The position numbers were made by a program, and so were the translations under genes. 64,000 bases of DNA, from positions 744,001-808,000 of the forward strand of contig NZ_JAHXBU010000094.1 of assembly GCF_020178975.1 (NCBI RefSeq), in the 5' to 3' direction. The notes under the pieces were generated by a model. It made no database searches. It was given only the letters and a program-made list of their open reading frames with translations, and was not told the DNA's origin. Below, piece after piece: positions 20,358 to 30,478 of this stretch (positions are counted from its first letter, which is position 1; the number at the start of each line of letters is the position of its first letter). The DNA comes from Cesiribacter sp. SM1 (GTDB lineage: Bacteria > Bacteroidota > Bacteroidia > Cytophagales > Cyclobacteriaceae).

Positions 20358-23300
20358 GTGCGCTCATTTTTCAGCTATAAAAGTATAGAGGCAGCAATTT
20401 TACTGATTGCCTTTCTTGGTGTTACACCCATAGCCAAAAGCCAGCCGGGAACCTTAGATCAGGATTTTGGCACCCAGAGTGGCTATACGCTCACCAGCTT
20501 CTTTAATGGAGGTGTGGGCTATCATGGTATAGCCATTCAGTCAGACGGGAGAATAGTGGTGGCCGGCGATGAGCATAAGGGCAATAAAGCAGTTTTTGTC
20601 CTGGCCCGCTATAACAGCAATGGCGAACTGGATACTTCATTCGGCTCCGGCGGAAAAGTGTTTACAGATTTTGATGGTGGAAACGACCGGGCCAGGCCTG
20701 TGGCCATTCAGAACAATGGTAAAATAGTTGTGGCTGGCTATGCCTACAATGGCAGCAACTACGATTTTGCCCTTGCCCGCTACAACCAGGATGGAAAGCC
20801 TGATAATGGTTTTGGCGATCGGGGAAAGCTGGTAATTGCTTTCGGGGAAAGAAACGACTACGCCAGATCAATGGTACTACAGCCCGACGGTATGATACTG
20901 GTGGCTGGCGAGGTGTGGAAGGAAGAAAATGGCATTTCTTCGGATTTTGCCATTGCCCGTTACAAGAGCAATGGCAAACAACCGGATAAAGATTTTGGCT
21001 CTGACGGAATAGTAATCACTGATTTTGAGGGAGGGGATGATAAAGCCAGGGCAATGGCCGTTCAGCCTGATGGGAAGATTATAGTTGCCGGTCAGTCTTA
21101 CGAAAGCGGTAAAGGATTTTTTTCTCTTGTTCGCTATAATACAAATGGCAGTCTGGATACCAGCTTTGGTAATCGTGGAGACGGAAAAGTGCTCACAGCG
21201 CTTGGTTCCGGCAATGCTTTAGGTATTTCTATGGTCCTGCAGCCCGATGGAAAGATCTTGCTAACAGGTGAAGCCTCCAACGGCAGCAACCAGGATTTTG
21301 CCCTTGCCCGCTACAACAGTAATGGCCTCTTGGATGCCTCATTTGGCTCTGGCGGAAAAGTACTGACTGATTTTGGCGGCAGTAATGACCAGGGCAGAAC
21401 AGTAGTGCTGCAGGCAGGCGGAAAGATAATTGTGGCAGGCCAGGCCAAAAATGGAAGCAGAGAAGATGCCGCCCTTGCCCGCTATAACCCCGATGGCAGC
21501 CTGGACACCAGCTTCGGTGATCGGGGAGACGGGAAAGTAGTTGCAAACTTTGGCGGAGAAAATGAATCAGTAAATGCATCGGTTATTGTAGGCGAACAGC
21601 TGTTGCTTGCCGGGTATTCTGGTTCAGGTGTAGATACAGAAGAAGCACTGCTTGCGGCTTATCTTTTGGCAGAAGAGGAAGTTGAGGATGTGCTGCTGTC
21701 GGTAGTAGTAGAGAAAGATGCTGCAGAGGATGATAAAGATGGCTTTTTTGAGATATCAGTATCCAAAGCCCTGGCTACAGATGTTAGCCTTGGCTACAGC
21801 TTATCCGGAATAGCCCAAAGAGGCAGCGATTATAGTACAGAGCCGGAGGCAGATGAAGTAGTGCTGAAAGCAGGCAAAACCAGTATAAAGGTTAAAATAT
21901 CGCCAAAGGCAGATTCAGAAGTAGAAGAAGAGGAAACAGTAGTGCTTGCCTTAGCAAATCCCACCATACAGGGTCTGGAACTGGACGAGGCAAAGAAATC
22001 CGCAACACTAAATATTACAGACGATGATGAGGAAATAGAAGAGGTGCTGCTTTCCGTTGCCAGGGGAAAAGATGCAGCCGAGCCGGCAGAGCACGGCCAC
22101 TTTATCATCAGCGCCAGCCCAGCCCCGGCAGAAGATCTTACAATCGGCTTTGGGCTAAGCGGTACAGCTGTTACAGCTGACTACAGCACCACCCTGGCAA
22201 AACAGGAAGTAGTGCTGCCTGCAGGGCAGACCACTGTTCAGGTACCCATTCAGGTAATAGATGATGCAGAGGTAGAAGAGGAGGAAACAGTAATCCTGAC
22301 GCTTAATACCCCAGACAAAGAAGGTGTACTAGTGGATGAATCAAACAAAACAGCTACTGTACAGATCACCGACAATGATGAGGAACCGGAGGATGTTTTT
22401 CTTTCAGTAACCAAAGACAAAGATGCTGCAGAAGATAATGTTAACGGAGAATTTATCATCAGCTTATCATCAGCGCTGGAAGAAGCTCTTACCATTGGCT
22501 ATGGGATAACGGGCACTGCTACAGAAGGATCAGACTACAAAGCAGTTGGCGGGCAGGTAGTGCTGCCTGCTGGTCAGACCAGTGTAAAAGTAGCCATAGA
22601 GGTTGTGGCAGATCTGGATGTAGAGCCAGAAGAGACAGTGATTTTAACCCTCCAGGTACCAACAGTGGCAGGAGTAGTCCTGAATCCTGAAGAGGGTAAG
22701 CAGAATGCAAGCCTAAGTATTATTGATAATGATGAGGAAGTGGAAGATATTCTGCTTTCAGTAGCCAGCGGAAAAGATGCTACAGAGCCGGATGAGCACG
22801 GCTATTTCATCGTCAGTGCTACTGCTGCTCCCCGGGAAGACCTGCTTATCAGCATTAACCTGACAGGCACAGCTGTTGAAGGAGCGGACTATGAAACAGT
22901 AGGGCAGCAGGTAAGGCTGGAGGCGGGACAAACATCAGTACAGGTACCCGTTCAGGTAAAAGATGATGCAGAAGTAGAAGCAGTGGAAACAGTAGTGTTG
23001 GCGCTGCAGGCACCTGCTATAGCAGGAGTGGCTTTAGATCCTGATCAGAACAAGCAGCAGGCGAGCCTTTCCATTCAGGATAATGATGAAGAACCAGTGC
23101 CGGCAATTGTTTTATCTGTTGCAAAGGGAGCGGACGCTGCAGAGCCTGATCAGGCGGGGCAGTTCATCATCAGTGCCAGTGCTGCTCCCCGGGAAGATCT
23201 CTCCATCAGCTACACGTTTGCGGGTACAGCAACAGCAGGTCAGGATTACACTGCTCCTGCTGAGCAGGTTGTGTTGCCAGCAGGCCAGACCAGTATAAAT

Positions 23301-26300
23301 GTACCCATAGCTGTAACAGATGACCAGGAAGTGGAAGAAGAGGAGACGGTAATCCTGGCACTGGAAGTACCAGCTGCAACAGGCATAGAACTGGATGAGA
23401 CAAGAAAATCAGCTACCCTTACCATTACAGACAACGATGAAGAAATAGAAGAGGTGCTGCTTTCTGTGGCAGTCGTAAAAGATGCAGAGGAAGATAATAA
23501 AGATGGAGAGTTTGAAATCTCCCTTTCCAACACCTTGGCCGAAGACCTTACCATCAGCTACAGCATAGCGGGCACTGCTGCCGCAGGCACAGACTATGAA
23601 GCCCCGGAAGAGCAGCTGGTGCTGAAAGCAGGCAAGAAGAGCGAAAAGATCAAGATAAAAGTAGCAGCAGATACAGAGGTAGAAGAAGAGGAAACTGTAA
23701 TTCTCACACTGCAGCCTTCTGGTGCAGCGGGTGTACTGCTGGATGAGGCAAAGAAAGAGGCAATACTAAAAATACTGGACAATGACGAGGAGCCGGTGGA
23801 AGTAGAACCTGCCTTGCTATCAGTAGTAGTAGATAAGGATGCCGCAGAAGATGATAAAGACGGAGCCTTTGCATTGCAGCTGTCTAAGGCTTTAGAAAAT
23901 GACCTGGTTGTTACCTTCAGCATATCCGGTACAGCACAAAGGGGCAGCGACTATACAACAGCGCCTGAAGAAGACCAGGTGGTGCTCAAAGCAGGCAAGA
24001 CCACTGAAAAGGTACAAGTAAAGATAATAGCAGATACAGAGGTAGAGGAAGCCGAAACAGTAGTACTGCGCCTGCAGGCTCCTGCCACAGCAGAAGCGGT
24101 GCTGGATGATGCAAAGCAGGAGGCAAGCCTGAAGATAGAGGATGACGATGAGGAAGTAGCAGAAGACATACTGCTGTCTGTTGCAGCTGCCCGCGATGCT
24201 GCAGAGCCGGATCAGGACGGACATTTTGTAATTAGTGCCTCCAGTGCGCCGGATAATGATCTGACAATTGGTTTTAACCTGTCGGGCACAGCCGGCACAG
24301 ACGATTATAGCACCACCCTGGCAAAGCAGGAGGTAGTGCTGATGGCGGGGCAAACAACAGTTCAGGTGCCCGTTCAGGTAAAAGACGATGCAGAAGTGGA
24401 AGGTGAAGAAGGAGTGGTGCTGGGGTTGCTGGCGCCAACCATAAACGGTGTGGTACTTGATGAAAATGCAAAGACAGCTGCACTTAAAATCAAAGATAAT
24501 GATGAAGAGGAGGAAGACCTGGCCCTGCTTTCTGTTAGAGTTGGAGAAGATGCAGCCGAGGATGCTGAAGATGGATACTTTCTCATCAGCAGCTCTCTTC
24601 CGCTTCTTATTGATGTTCCCCTTTATTATAGTATTTCTGGCACTGCCACGGCAGGTGCAGACTTTGATTCTCCAGGCCAGCAGGTAATACTTCCTGCAGG
24701 CCAGACCAGTGTAAGAGTACCCATAGCCGTACAGGCAGATACTGAAATAGAGGAAGCCGAAACGGTGATACTTACGCTGCAGTCGCCTTCGCTGCTGGGC
24801 CTGATGTTAGATGAAGCCGGGAAAGTAGCAACCATGATGATTGAGGACGATGACGAAGAGGTAGTAGAAGATGTGCTGCTGTCGGTAGTAGTGGAAAAAG
24901 AGGCGGCAGAAGATGATAAAGACGGCTTCTTTGAATTAGCAGTATCACAAGCACTGCCTGCTGATGTTACTATCAGTTACCAGCTCTCCGGCACTGCACA
25001 AAAAGGCAGCGACTACAGCACAGAGCCAGAGGCAGATGAGGTTGTGCTGAAAGCAGGCAAAACCAGTGTAAAGGTAAAGATATCGCCCAATGCAGATACA
25101 GAGGCAGAAGAGGAAGAAACAGTAGTACTTACCTTAGTACCCCCGGCTGTTGAAGGCCTGGTACTGGATGAATCAAGAAAATCAGCTAGCCTTGCCATCA
25201 CAGATAATGATGATGAAGCAGTAGAGGAGGTGTTGCTTTCAGTAGCCATGGGTAAAGCTGCAGCAGAACCTGATGAGCACGGCTATTTTATCATCAACGC
25301 TACTGCTGCCCTTCAAGCAGACCTTCCAATCAGCATTAGTCTGTCAGGCACAGCAACGGAAGGGGCAGACTATGAAGCAACAGAACAGGTGGTGCTAATG
25401 GCGGGCCAGACTTCAGTGCAGGTGCCGGTTCAGGTAATAGATGATGCAGCGGTAGAAGAGGAGGAAACAGTAATTCTGACGCTGAATGCTCCCACAGGGG
25501 AAGGTGTAGCATTGGAAGAAACAGCAAAATCGGCTAGCCTCACCATTCAGGATGATGATGAAGAACCAGTGCCGGCAGTAGTACTATCAGTGGCAAAGGG
25601 AGCGGACGCTGCAGAGCCTGATCAGGAGGGGCAGTTCATCATCAGTGCCAGTGCTGCTCTCCAGGAAGATCTTACCATTGGCTACAGTATTTCAGGTACA
25701 GCAATAGCAGCCGAAGATTATACTGCTCCCGCAGAGCAGGTAGTGCTAAAGGCAGGGCAGACCAGCGTAAACGTAGCAATAACTGTTAGCGATGACGAGG
25801 AAATAGAAGAGGAAGAGACGGTAATCCTGGCGCTGGAAGTACCTGCTGCAACAGGCGTAGAACTGGATGAGACAAGAAAGTCAGCAAGCCTTGCCATAAA
25901 AGATAATGATGAAGAAGTAGAGCCAGCAGTACTATCTGTTGTAGTAACCAAAGATGCTGAAGAAGATAATAAAGACGGTGAGTTCGAGATCTCTCTGTCT
26001 GAGGCTTTGGCGGAAGACCTGCTCATCAGCTACAGCTTAACAGGCACTGCTGCCGCAGGTGCAGACTATGAAGCCCCGGAAGGACAATTGGTGCTGAAAG
26101 CCGGTAAAAAGAAAGAGAAAATCAAGATTAAGGTATTAGCAGATACTGAAGTAGAAGAAGAGGAAACAGTGATTCTTACACTGCAGCCTTCTGCTGTGGC
26201 AGGCGTAGTGCTGGATGAGGCTAAGCATGAGGCAACACTAATAATACTGGACAATGATGAGGAAGATGAAGAAGTAGCGGATGTACTGATTTCAGTAGAG

Positions 26301-29300
26301 GTTGCCACGCATGCAAACAGGGAGGACAAAGATGGAGAGTTTGAGATAAAAGCATCTAAGGCTTTGCCGGAGGATGTTACCATCAGCTATAGCTTTTCGG
26401 GAACAGCTACAAAAGGAGATGCCTACAGCACGGAGCCGGCAGGTGAACAGCTGGTACTAAAAGCGGGCAAAACCAGTGCAAAAGTAAAGGTTAAGAAACA
26501 GAAGAAAGTAGTAGACAGGCAAACGGTGGTGCTGCAACTCACAGCCCCAGCCCGTGAAGGTCTGGTGCTGGATCAGCAGAATGATTCGGCAACAATGGAG
26601 ATCCAGAGCCAGGAGGAGGTAGAAGATGTGCTGCTTACTGTTTCAGTAGAAAAAGGTGCGGGAGAGGATAGCAAAGATGGCTTTTTTGAAATAGCAGTAT
26701 CAAAAGCATTTTCAACCGATGTTACCATCAGCTACAGCTTATCCGGAACAGCACAAAGAGGTAGCGACTATACTACAGAGCCGGAAGTAGACCAGTTAGT
26801 GCTGAAAGCAGGCAAGACCAGCATAAAAGTTAAAATAAAGCCAGTAGCAGATGCAGAAGTAGAAGAGGAAGAAACTATAACCCTAACCCTGCAGGATCCT
26901 GCTGTGGCAGGACTGGCGCTAGATGAAGCCAGAAAAGCAGCAACAATGCAGGTTCAGGATAATGACGAAGAAGTGGAGGTGGAAGATGTGCTGCTTTCTG
27001 TTGTGGTGGATAAAGATGCTGCCGAAGATAATAAAGATGGCTTCTTTGAGCTCAAACTCTCAAAAGCCTTAGATACAGACCTTACCATAGCCTTTGCTCT
27101 TTCGGGTACAGCAACGGCAGGCACAGATTATGTTAATCCCGGAGAACAGCTGGTCCTGAAAGCAGGCAGGACCAGCGAAAAAATCAAAGTAGAGGTAAAA
27201 GCTGATGCAGCAGTGGAAGGCGATGAAACTGTAATTCTCAGCCTGCAGGCCCCGGCAACAGCAGGTGTTTTACTGGATGAAGCCAATAAAACCGCAAGCC
27301 TGAAGATCAGCGATAATGACGAAGAACGGGAGGAGGTAGAGCCGGCATTACTATCTGTTGCAGTTGCCAAAAATGCAGCAGAAGATAATAAAGACGGTGA
27401 GTTCGAGATCTCTCTGTCTGAGGCTTTCCCTGAAGATCTTGTTATTAGCTACAGCTTAGCCGGTACGGCTACTGCAGGGGCAGACTATGAAGCCCCGGAA
27501 GGCCAGGTAGTGCTTAAAGCCGGTAAAAAGAAGGAGAAAATAAAAGTAAAAGTGCTGGCAGATTCAGAAGTGGAGGGAGACGAAACAGTGGTTCTGGAGC
27601 TGGCAGCACCAGCAACGGCAGGTGTACTGCTGAATGAGGGAAAGAAAGCAGCTACCCTTACCATAGAAGATAACGATGAGGAGGAAGTACCGGTACAGGT
27701 GCTGCTATCTGTTGCTCTAGAGAAAAATGCTGCAGAAGATGGCAAAGATGGTTTCTTTGAAATATCCCTGTCGGAGGCACTCTCGGCCGACCTTACCATT
27801 AGCTACACCCTGTCTGGAAGCGCTACCCCTGGCGAAGACTATGAAGCGCCTGCCGGTCAGCTGATGATAGAAGCAGGCAAAACCAGCGAAAAAATAAAAA
27901 TAGCTGTGCAGGCCGACGCAGAAGAGGAGGAGGATGAAACTGTAGTACTCACGCTTGATGCGCCCGCTACGGACGAAGTAATTCTGGATGAAACCAGAAA
28001 AGCAGCAACGCTTATCATTGAGGATAACGATGAAGAAGAGGAAGTGGAAGATGTGCTGCTTTCTGTTGTAAAAGCCAAAGATGCTGCCGAAGATAATAAA
28101 GATGGCGCCTTTACACTTAGACTGTCGGAAGCCCTGCCTGCAGACCTCAGCATTCGCTACAGCCTTTCGGGTACAGCAACCGCAGGAGCCGATTATGAAG
28201 CTGCCGGTGAAGAGGTAGTGCTGAAGGCCGGAGATAAGCAGGTAGAGGTAGCAATAACAGTAAAGGCAGATTCAGAAGTTGAAGGAGACGAGACTGTAGT
28301 GCTGGAGCTGGTAGCCCCCACCCAATCAGGGGTAATACTGGATGTAGCGAATAAATCAGCAAGCCTTAACATTAAGGATGATGATAAGGAGGAGGAAGCA
28401 GAGCCGGCCATACTTTCTGTATCAGTAGAAAAGAATGCAGCAGAAGATGATGAAGATGGTGCTTTTGAGGTGAAGCTTTCAAAAGCTTTGGCTACTGATC
28501 TTAGCATAGCCTACACCCTGTCGGGCACTGCTACGGCAGGTACAGATTTTGAATCTCCGGCTGCGCAACTGCTGATAAAAGCAGGCCAGACCAGCGCAAA
28601 ACTAACCATCGCTGTTAAGGCAGATGAAGAAGCAGAGCAGGAGGAAACCGTAATATTAACCCTGCAGGCGCCTGCCGCAGAGGATGTGATCCTGGATGAA
28701 GCTGGTAAAGCAGCCACATTGAAGATACGCGATAACGATGAGGAGCAGGAAGTAGAACCAGCCTTACTTTCGGTTACAGTTGCTAAACACGCAGAAGAAG
28801 ACAACCGGGAGGGTACTTTTCTTATCAGCAGCTCCATTGCCCTGCCTGTAGATGTTATCATTAGCTACAGCCTTGCAGGTAGTGCTACTGCAGATACAGA
28901 CTATGTTTCGCCAGGCGGGCAGGTAGTGCTGAAGGCCGGCCAAACCAGTGTGGAAGTAGCAATAAAAGTAAAGGCAGATACAGAAGCTGAAGGAATCGAA
29001 ACAGTGGTGCTAAGCCTGCAGACTCCTGTAGTAACAGGTTTGCTGCTGGATCAGAACAGGAAGGCTGCAACGATGAACCTCCTGGATAATGATGAGGAAG
29101 AAGTTGTCCCCGCTGTTCTTTCTGTTTCAGTAGATAGAGATGCGACAGAAGACGGTCAGGAGGGTGTATTTATGATTATGCTCTCAGAAGCCCTGGATAC
29201 CGATCTCACCATCAGCTACAGCCTGTCTGGTACGGCCACTCCCGGGCTAGATTATGAATCTCCTGCCGGGCAGCTGGTACTGAAGGCCGGCAAAACCAGT

Positions 29301-30476
29301 GAAAAGGTAGTGGTTGCTGTAAAAGCTGATACAGAAGTAGAAGGAGATGAAACAGTTATACTAAGCTTGCAGACCTCTGCTACAGAAGGCGTGGTGTTAC
29401 ATGAAAGTGAAAAAGCTGCCACACTAAAGGTTTTTGATAATGATGAGGATGATGTAGAAGAGATCGTCTTTTTGTCGGTTGCCGTAGGTACGGATGCAGC
29501 AGAGGGTGCTGAAGCAGGCTATTTTGTTATCAGCAGTTCTGTTATGCTGCAAGAAGACCTAACCATTAGCTACAGCCTGGCAGGCACTGCAGCCGCTGGT
29601 GCAGACTATGTTTCGCCAGGCGGGGAGGTAGTTTTAAACAAGGGCCGCAAGAGTGTAAAGGTGGCGGTAGAAATACTTGACGATGAGGAGGTTGAGGAAG
29701 ATGAGACAGTGGTCCTTAGCTTGCAGGCCCCTTCCATAGCAGGCGTGGCCCTGGATGAAGCGAAGAAATCGGCCAGCCTTACCATCAGGGATAATGACGA
29801 AGAAGAGGAGGTAGTACTAGCCCTGCTTTCTGTTGCTGTAGATAAAGATGCAGCAGAAGATGATAAAAGCGGTGCTTTTGTGCTTTCGCTGTCAAAAGCG
29901 CTGGATGCTGATCTTACCATCGGCTACAGCCTGTCGGGTACTGCTCAGAGAGGCAGCGACTACAATACCGATCCTGCAGCAGACCAGCTGGTGCTGAGCG
30001 CCGGGCAGACCAGCATAAAAGTAGCGGTAAATGTACTGGCAGATCTGGAGGTGGAAGCGGAAGAAACAGTGGTGCTAGAGCTAAACGCCGTTACAGCAGC
30101 AGGTGTGGTAATAGATGAAACCAGGCAGGTAGCAACCCTCACCATTACCGATAACGATGAGGAGGAGGTGGTGGAGCCGGTAGGTACCTATGCTGTATTG
30201 CCTACGCTTTTTACACCCAATGGCGACCAGATGAACGATGCTTTTGTGCTGCATGCCCGCAATCTGCGTGCCCTGCACTGGAGAATCTATAACCGCCATG
30301 GCAGGCTTATTTATGAAACCACAAGCATAGAAGATGCTACTGCAGTGGGCTGGGATGGTACGGTAAATGGCGAGCCGCAGCCAGAAGATTCCTATATCTG
30401 GATCTTAGTGTACCAGGAGAATGCTCCGGAGGCAGGCAGTACCAAATTAACAGGAAGTGTAACGCTAATACGATAG
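20358..30476 (+). CDS. Giant delta-60/Calx-beta adhesin-like protein with T9SS type B sorting domain
   Basis: This 3372-residue protein is predicted to be exported and displayed on the surface by the type IX secretion system. It has a Sec signal peptide (cleavage near AKSQ, about residue 28), seven delta-60 repeats (about 31-437, each with LDxSFG...GKIVVAG...ALARYN), 24 Calx-beta repeats of about 118 residues (about 442-3274), and a C-terminal gliding-associated/T9SS type B domain (FTPNGDQMNDAF...GWDGTVNG...GSVTLIR). Calx-beta domains bind calcium at acidic loops; the linkers here are rich in DNDEEE, so the protein is very acidic. An in-frame stop directly precedes the GTG start, which fixes the 5' limit. 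The PorP/SprF gene starts 2 bp after its stop. It is paralogous to the protein at 39426. Confidence 0.92.
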   Translation: MRSFFSYKSIEAAILLIAFLGVTPIAKSQPGTLDQDFGTQSGYTLTSFFNGGVGYHGIAIQSDGRIVVAGDEHKGNKAVFVLARYNSNGELDTSFGSGGKVFTDFDGGNDRARPVAIQNNGKIVVAGYAYNGSNYDFALARYNQDGKPDNGFGDRGKLVIAFGERNDYARSMVLQPDGMILVAGEVWKEENGISSDFAIARYKSNGKQPDKDFGSDGIVITDFEGGDDKARAMAVQPDGKIIVAGQSYESGKGFFSLVRYNTNGSLDTSFGNRGDGKVLTALGSGNALGISMVLQPDGKILLTGEASNGSNQDFALARYNSNGLLDASFGSGGKVLTDFGGSNDQGRTVVLQAGGKIIVAGQAKNGSREDAALARYNPDGSLDTSFGDRGDGKVVANFGGENESVNASVIVGEQLLLAGYSGSGVDTEEALLAAYLLAEEEVEDVLLSVVVEKDAAEDDKDGFFEISVSKALATDVSLGYSLSGIAQRGSDYSTEPEADEVVLKAGKTSIKVKISPKADSEVEEEETVVLALANPTIQGLELDEAKKSATLNITDDDEEIEEVLLSVARGKDAAEPAEHGHFIISASPAPAEDLTIGFGLSGTAVTADYSTTLAKQEVVLPAGQTTVQVPIQVIDDAEVEEEETVILTLNTPDKEGVLVDESNKTATVQITDNDEEPEDVFLSVTKDKDAAEDNVNGEFIISLSSALEEALTIGYGITGTATEGSDYKAVGGQVVLPAGQTSVKVAIEVVADLDVEPEETVILTLQVPTVAGVVLNPEEGKQNASLSIIDNDEEVEDILLSVASGKDATEPDEHGYFIVSATAAPREDLLISINLTGTAVEGADYETVGQQVRLEAGQTSVQVPVQVKDDAEVEAVETVVLALQAPAIAGVALDPDQNKQQASLSIQDNDEEPVPAIVLSVAKGADAAEPDQAGQFIISASAAPREDLSISYTFAGTATAGQDYTAPAEQVVLPAGQTSINVPIAVTDDQEVEEEETVILALEVPAATGIELDETRKSATLTITDNDEEIEEVLLSVAVVKDAEEDNKDGEFEISLSNTLAEDLTISYSIAGTAAAGTDYEAPEEQLVLKAGKKSEKIKIKVAADTEVEEEETVILTLQPSGAAGVLLDEAKKEAILKILDNDEEPVEVEPALLSVVVDKDAAEDDKDGAFALQLSKALENDLVVTFSISGTAQRGSDYTTAPEEDQVVLKAGKTTEKVQVKIIADTEVEEAETVVLRLQAPATAEAVLDDAKQEASLKIEDDDEEVAEDILLSVAAARDAAEPDQDGHFVISASSAPDNDLTIGFNLSGTAGTDDYSTTLAKQEVVLMAGQTTVQVPVQVKDDAEVEGEEGVVLGLLAPTINGVVLDENAKTAALKIKDNDEEEEDLALLSVRVGEDAAEDAEDGYFLISSSLPLLIDVPLYYSISGTATAGADFDSPGQQVILPAGQTSVRVPIAVQADTEIEEAETVILTLQSPSLLGLMLDEAGKVATMMIEDDDEEVVEDVLLSVVVEKEAAEDDKDGFFELAVSQALPADVTISYQLSGTAQKGSDYSTEPEADEVVLKAGKTSVKVKISPNADTEAEEEETVVLTLVPPAVEGLVLDESRKSASLAITDNDDEAVEEVLLSVAMGKAAAEPDEHGYFIINATAALQADLPISISLSGTATEGADYEATEQVVLMAGQTSVQVPVQVIDDAAVEEEETVILTLNAPTGEGVALEETAKSASLTIQDDDEEPVPAVVLSVAKGADAAEPDQEGQFIISASAALQEDLTIGYSISGTAIAAEDYTAPAEQVVLKAGQTSVNVAITVSDDEEIEEEETVILALEVPAATGVELDETRKSASLAIKDNDEEVEPAVLSVVVTKDAEEDNKDGEFEISLSEALAEDLLISYSLTGTAAAGADYEAPEGQLVLKAGKKKEKIKIKVLADTEVEEEETVILTLQPSAVAGVVLDEAKHEATLIILDNDEEDEEVADVLISVEVATHANREDKDGEFEIKASKALPEDVTISYSFSGTATKGDAYSTEPAGEQLVLKAGKTSAKVKVKKQKKVVDRQTVVLQLTAPAREGLVLDQQNDSATMEIQSQEEVEDVLLTVSVEKGAGEDSKDGFFEIAVSKAFSTDVTISYSLSGTAQRGSDYTTEPEVDQLVLKAGKTSIKVKIKPVADAEVEEEETITLTLQDPAVAGLALDEARKAATMQVQDNDEEVEVEDVLLSVVVDKDAAEDNKDGFFELKLSKALDTDLTIAFALSGTATAGTDYVNPGEQLVLKAGRTSEKIKVEVKADAAVEGDETVILSLQAPATAGVLLDEANKTASLKISDNDEEREEVEPALLSVAVAKNAAEDNKDGEFEISLSEAFPEDLVISYSLAGTATAGADYEAPEGQVVLKAGKKKEKIKVKVLADSEVEGDETVVLELAAPATAGVLLNEGKKAATLTIEDNDEEEVPVQVLLSVALEKNAAEDGKDGFFEISLSEALSADLTISYTLSGSATPGEDYEAPAGQLMIEAGKTSEKIKIAVQADAEEEEDETVVLTLDAPATDEVILDETRKAATLIIEDNDEEEEVEDVLLSVVKAKDAAEDNKDGAFTLRLSEALPADLSIRYSLSGTATAGADYEAAGEEVVLKAGDKQVEVAITVKADSEVEGDETVVLELVAPTQSGVILDVANKSASLNIKDDDKEEEAEPAILSVSVEKNAAEDDEDGAFEVKLSKALATDLSIAYTLSGTATAGTDFESPAAQLLIKAGQTSAKLTIAVKADEEAEQEETVILTLQAPAAEDVILDEAGKAATLKIRDNDEEQEVEPALLSVTVAKHAEEDNREGTFLISSSIALPVDVIISYSLAGSATADTDYVSPGGQVVLKAGQTSVEVAIKVKADTEAEGIETVVLSLQTPVVTGLLLDQNRKAATMNLLDNDEEEVVPAVLSVSVDRDATEDGQEGVFMIMLSEALDTDLTISYSLSGTATPGLDYESPAGQLVLKAGKTSEKVVVAVKADTEVEGDETVILSLQTSATEGVVLHESEKAATLKVFDNDEDDVEEIVFLSVAVGTDAAEGAEAGYFVISSSVMLQEDLTISYSLAGTAAAGADYVSPGGEVVLNKGRKSVKVAVEILDDEEVEEDETVVLSLQAPSIAGVALDEAKKSASLTIRDNDEEEEVVLALLSVAVDKDAAEDDKSGAFVLSLSKALDADLTIGYSLSGTAQRGSDYNTDPAADQLVLSAGQTSIKVAVNVLADLEVEAEETVVLELNAVTAAGVVIDETRQVATLTITDNDEEEVVEPVGTYAVLPTLFTPNGDQMNDAFVLHARNLRALHWRIYNRHGRLIYETTSIEDATAVGWDGTVNGEPQPEDSYIWILVYQENAPEAGSTKLTGSVTLIR
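20451..21670 (+). repeat. Seven delta-60 repeats in adhesin 1
   Basis: Seven units of about 57 codons share LDxSFGxxGKVxTDFGG...A..xQxDGKIxVAG...FALARYNxxG. The family TIGR02608 is predicted to form beta-propeller-like folds. The second adhesin also has exactly seven. Confidence 0.8.
21681..30180 (+). repeat. Array of 24 Calx-beta-coding tandem repeats
   Basis: Twenty-four units averaging 354 bp were counted by their LLSV start, GTA...DY middle, VVLKAGxTS and EVEEEETV motifs and the closing DNDEE. They are clearly homologous but diverged at DNA level. Subtypes alternate: AAEPDEHGYF-type units against AAEDNKDGEF-type units. Unit 14 (26271-26620) is degenerate. Confidence 0.85.
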
Positions 30477-30478
30477 AT

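Noticed and set aside
21829-30145. Many long minus-strand open frames opposite the Calx-beta array
   Set aside because: They are Ser-rich mirror translations of the Glu/Asp/Ala-rich repeats and repeat with the same period; no domain or start context supports them.
21681-30180. Regular repeats as a possible CRISPR-like or satellite array
   Set aside because: The unit is about 354 bp, fully coding in one frame, and diverged in a codon-dependent way; it is a protein repeat.
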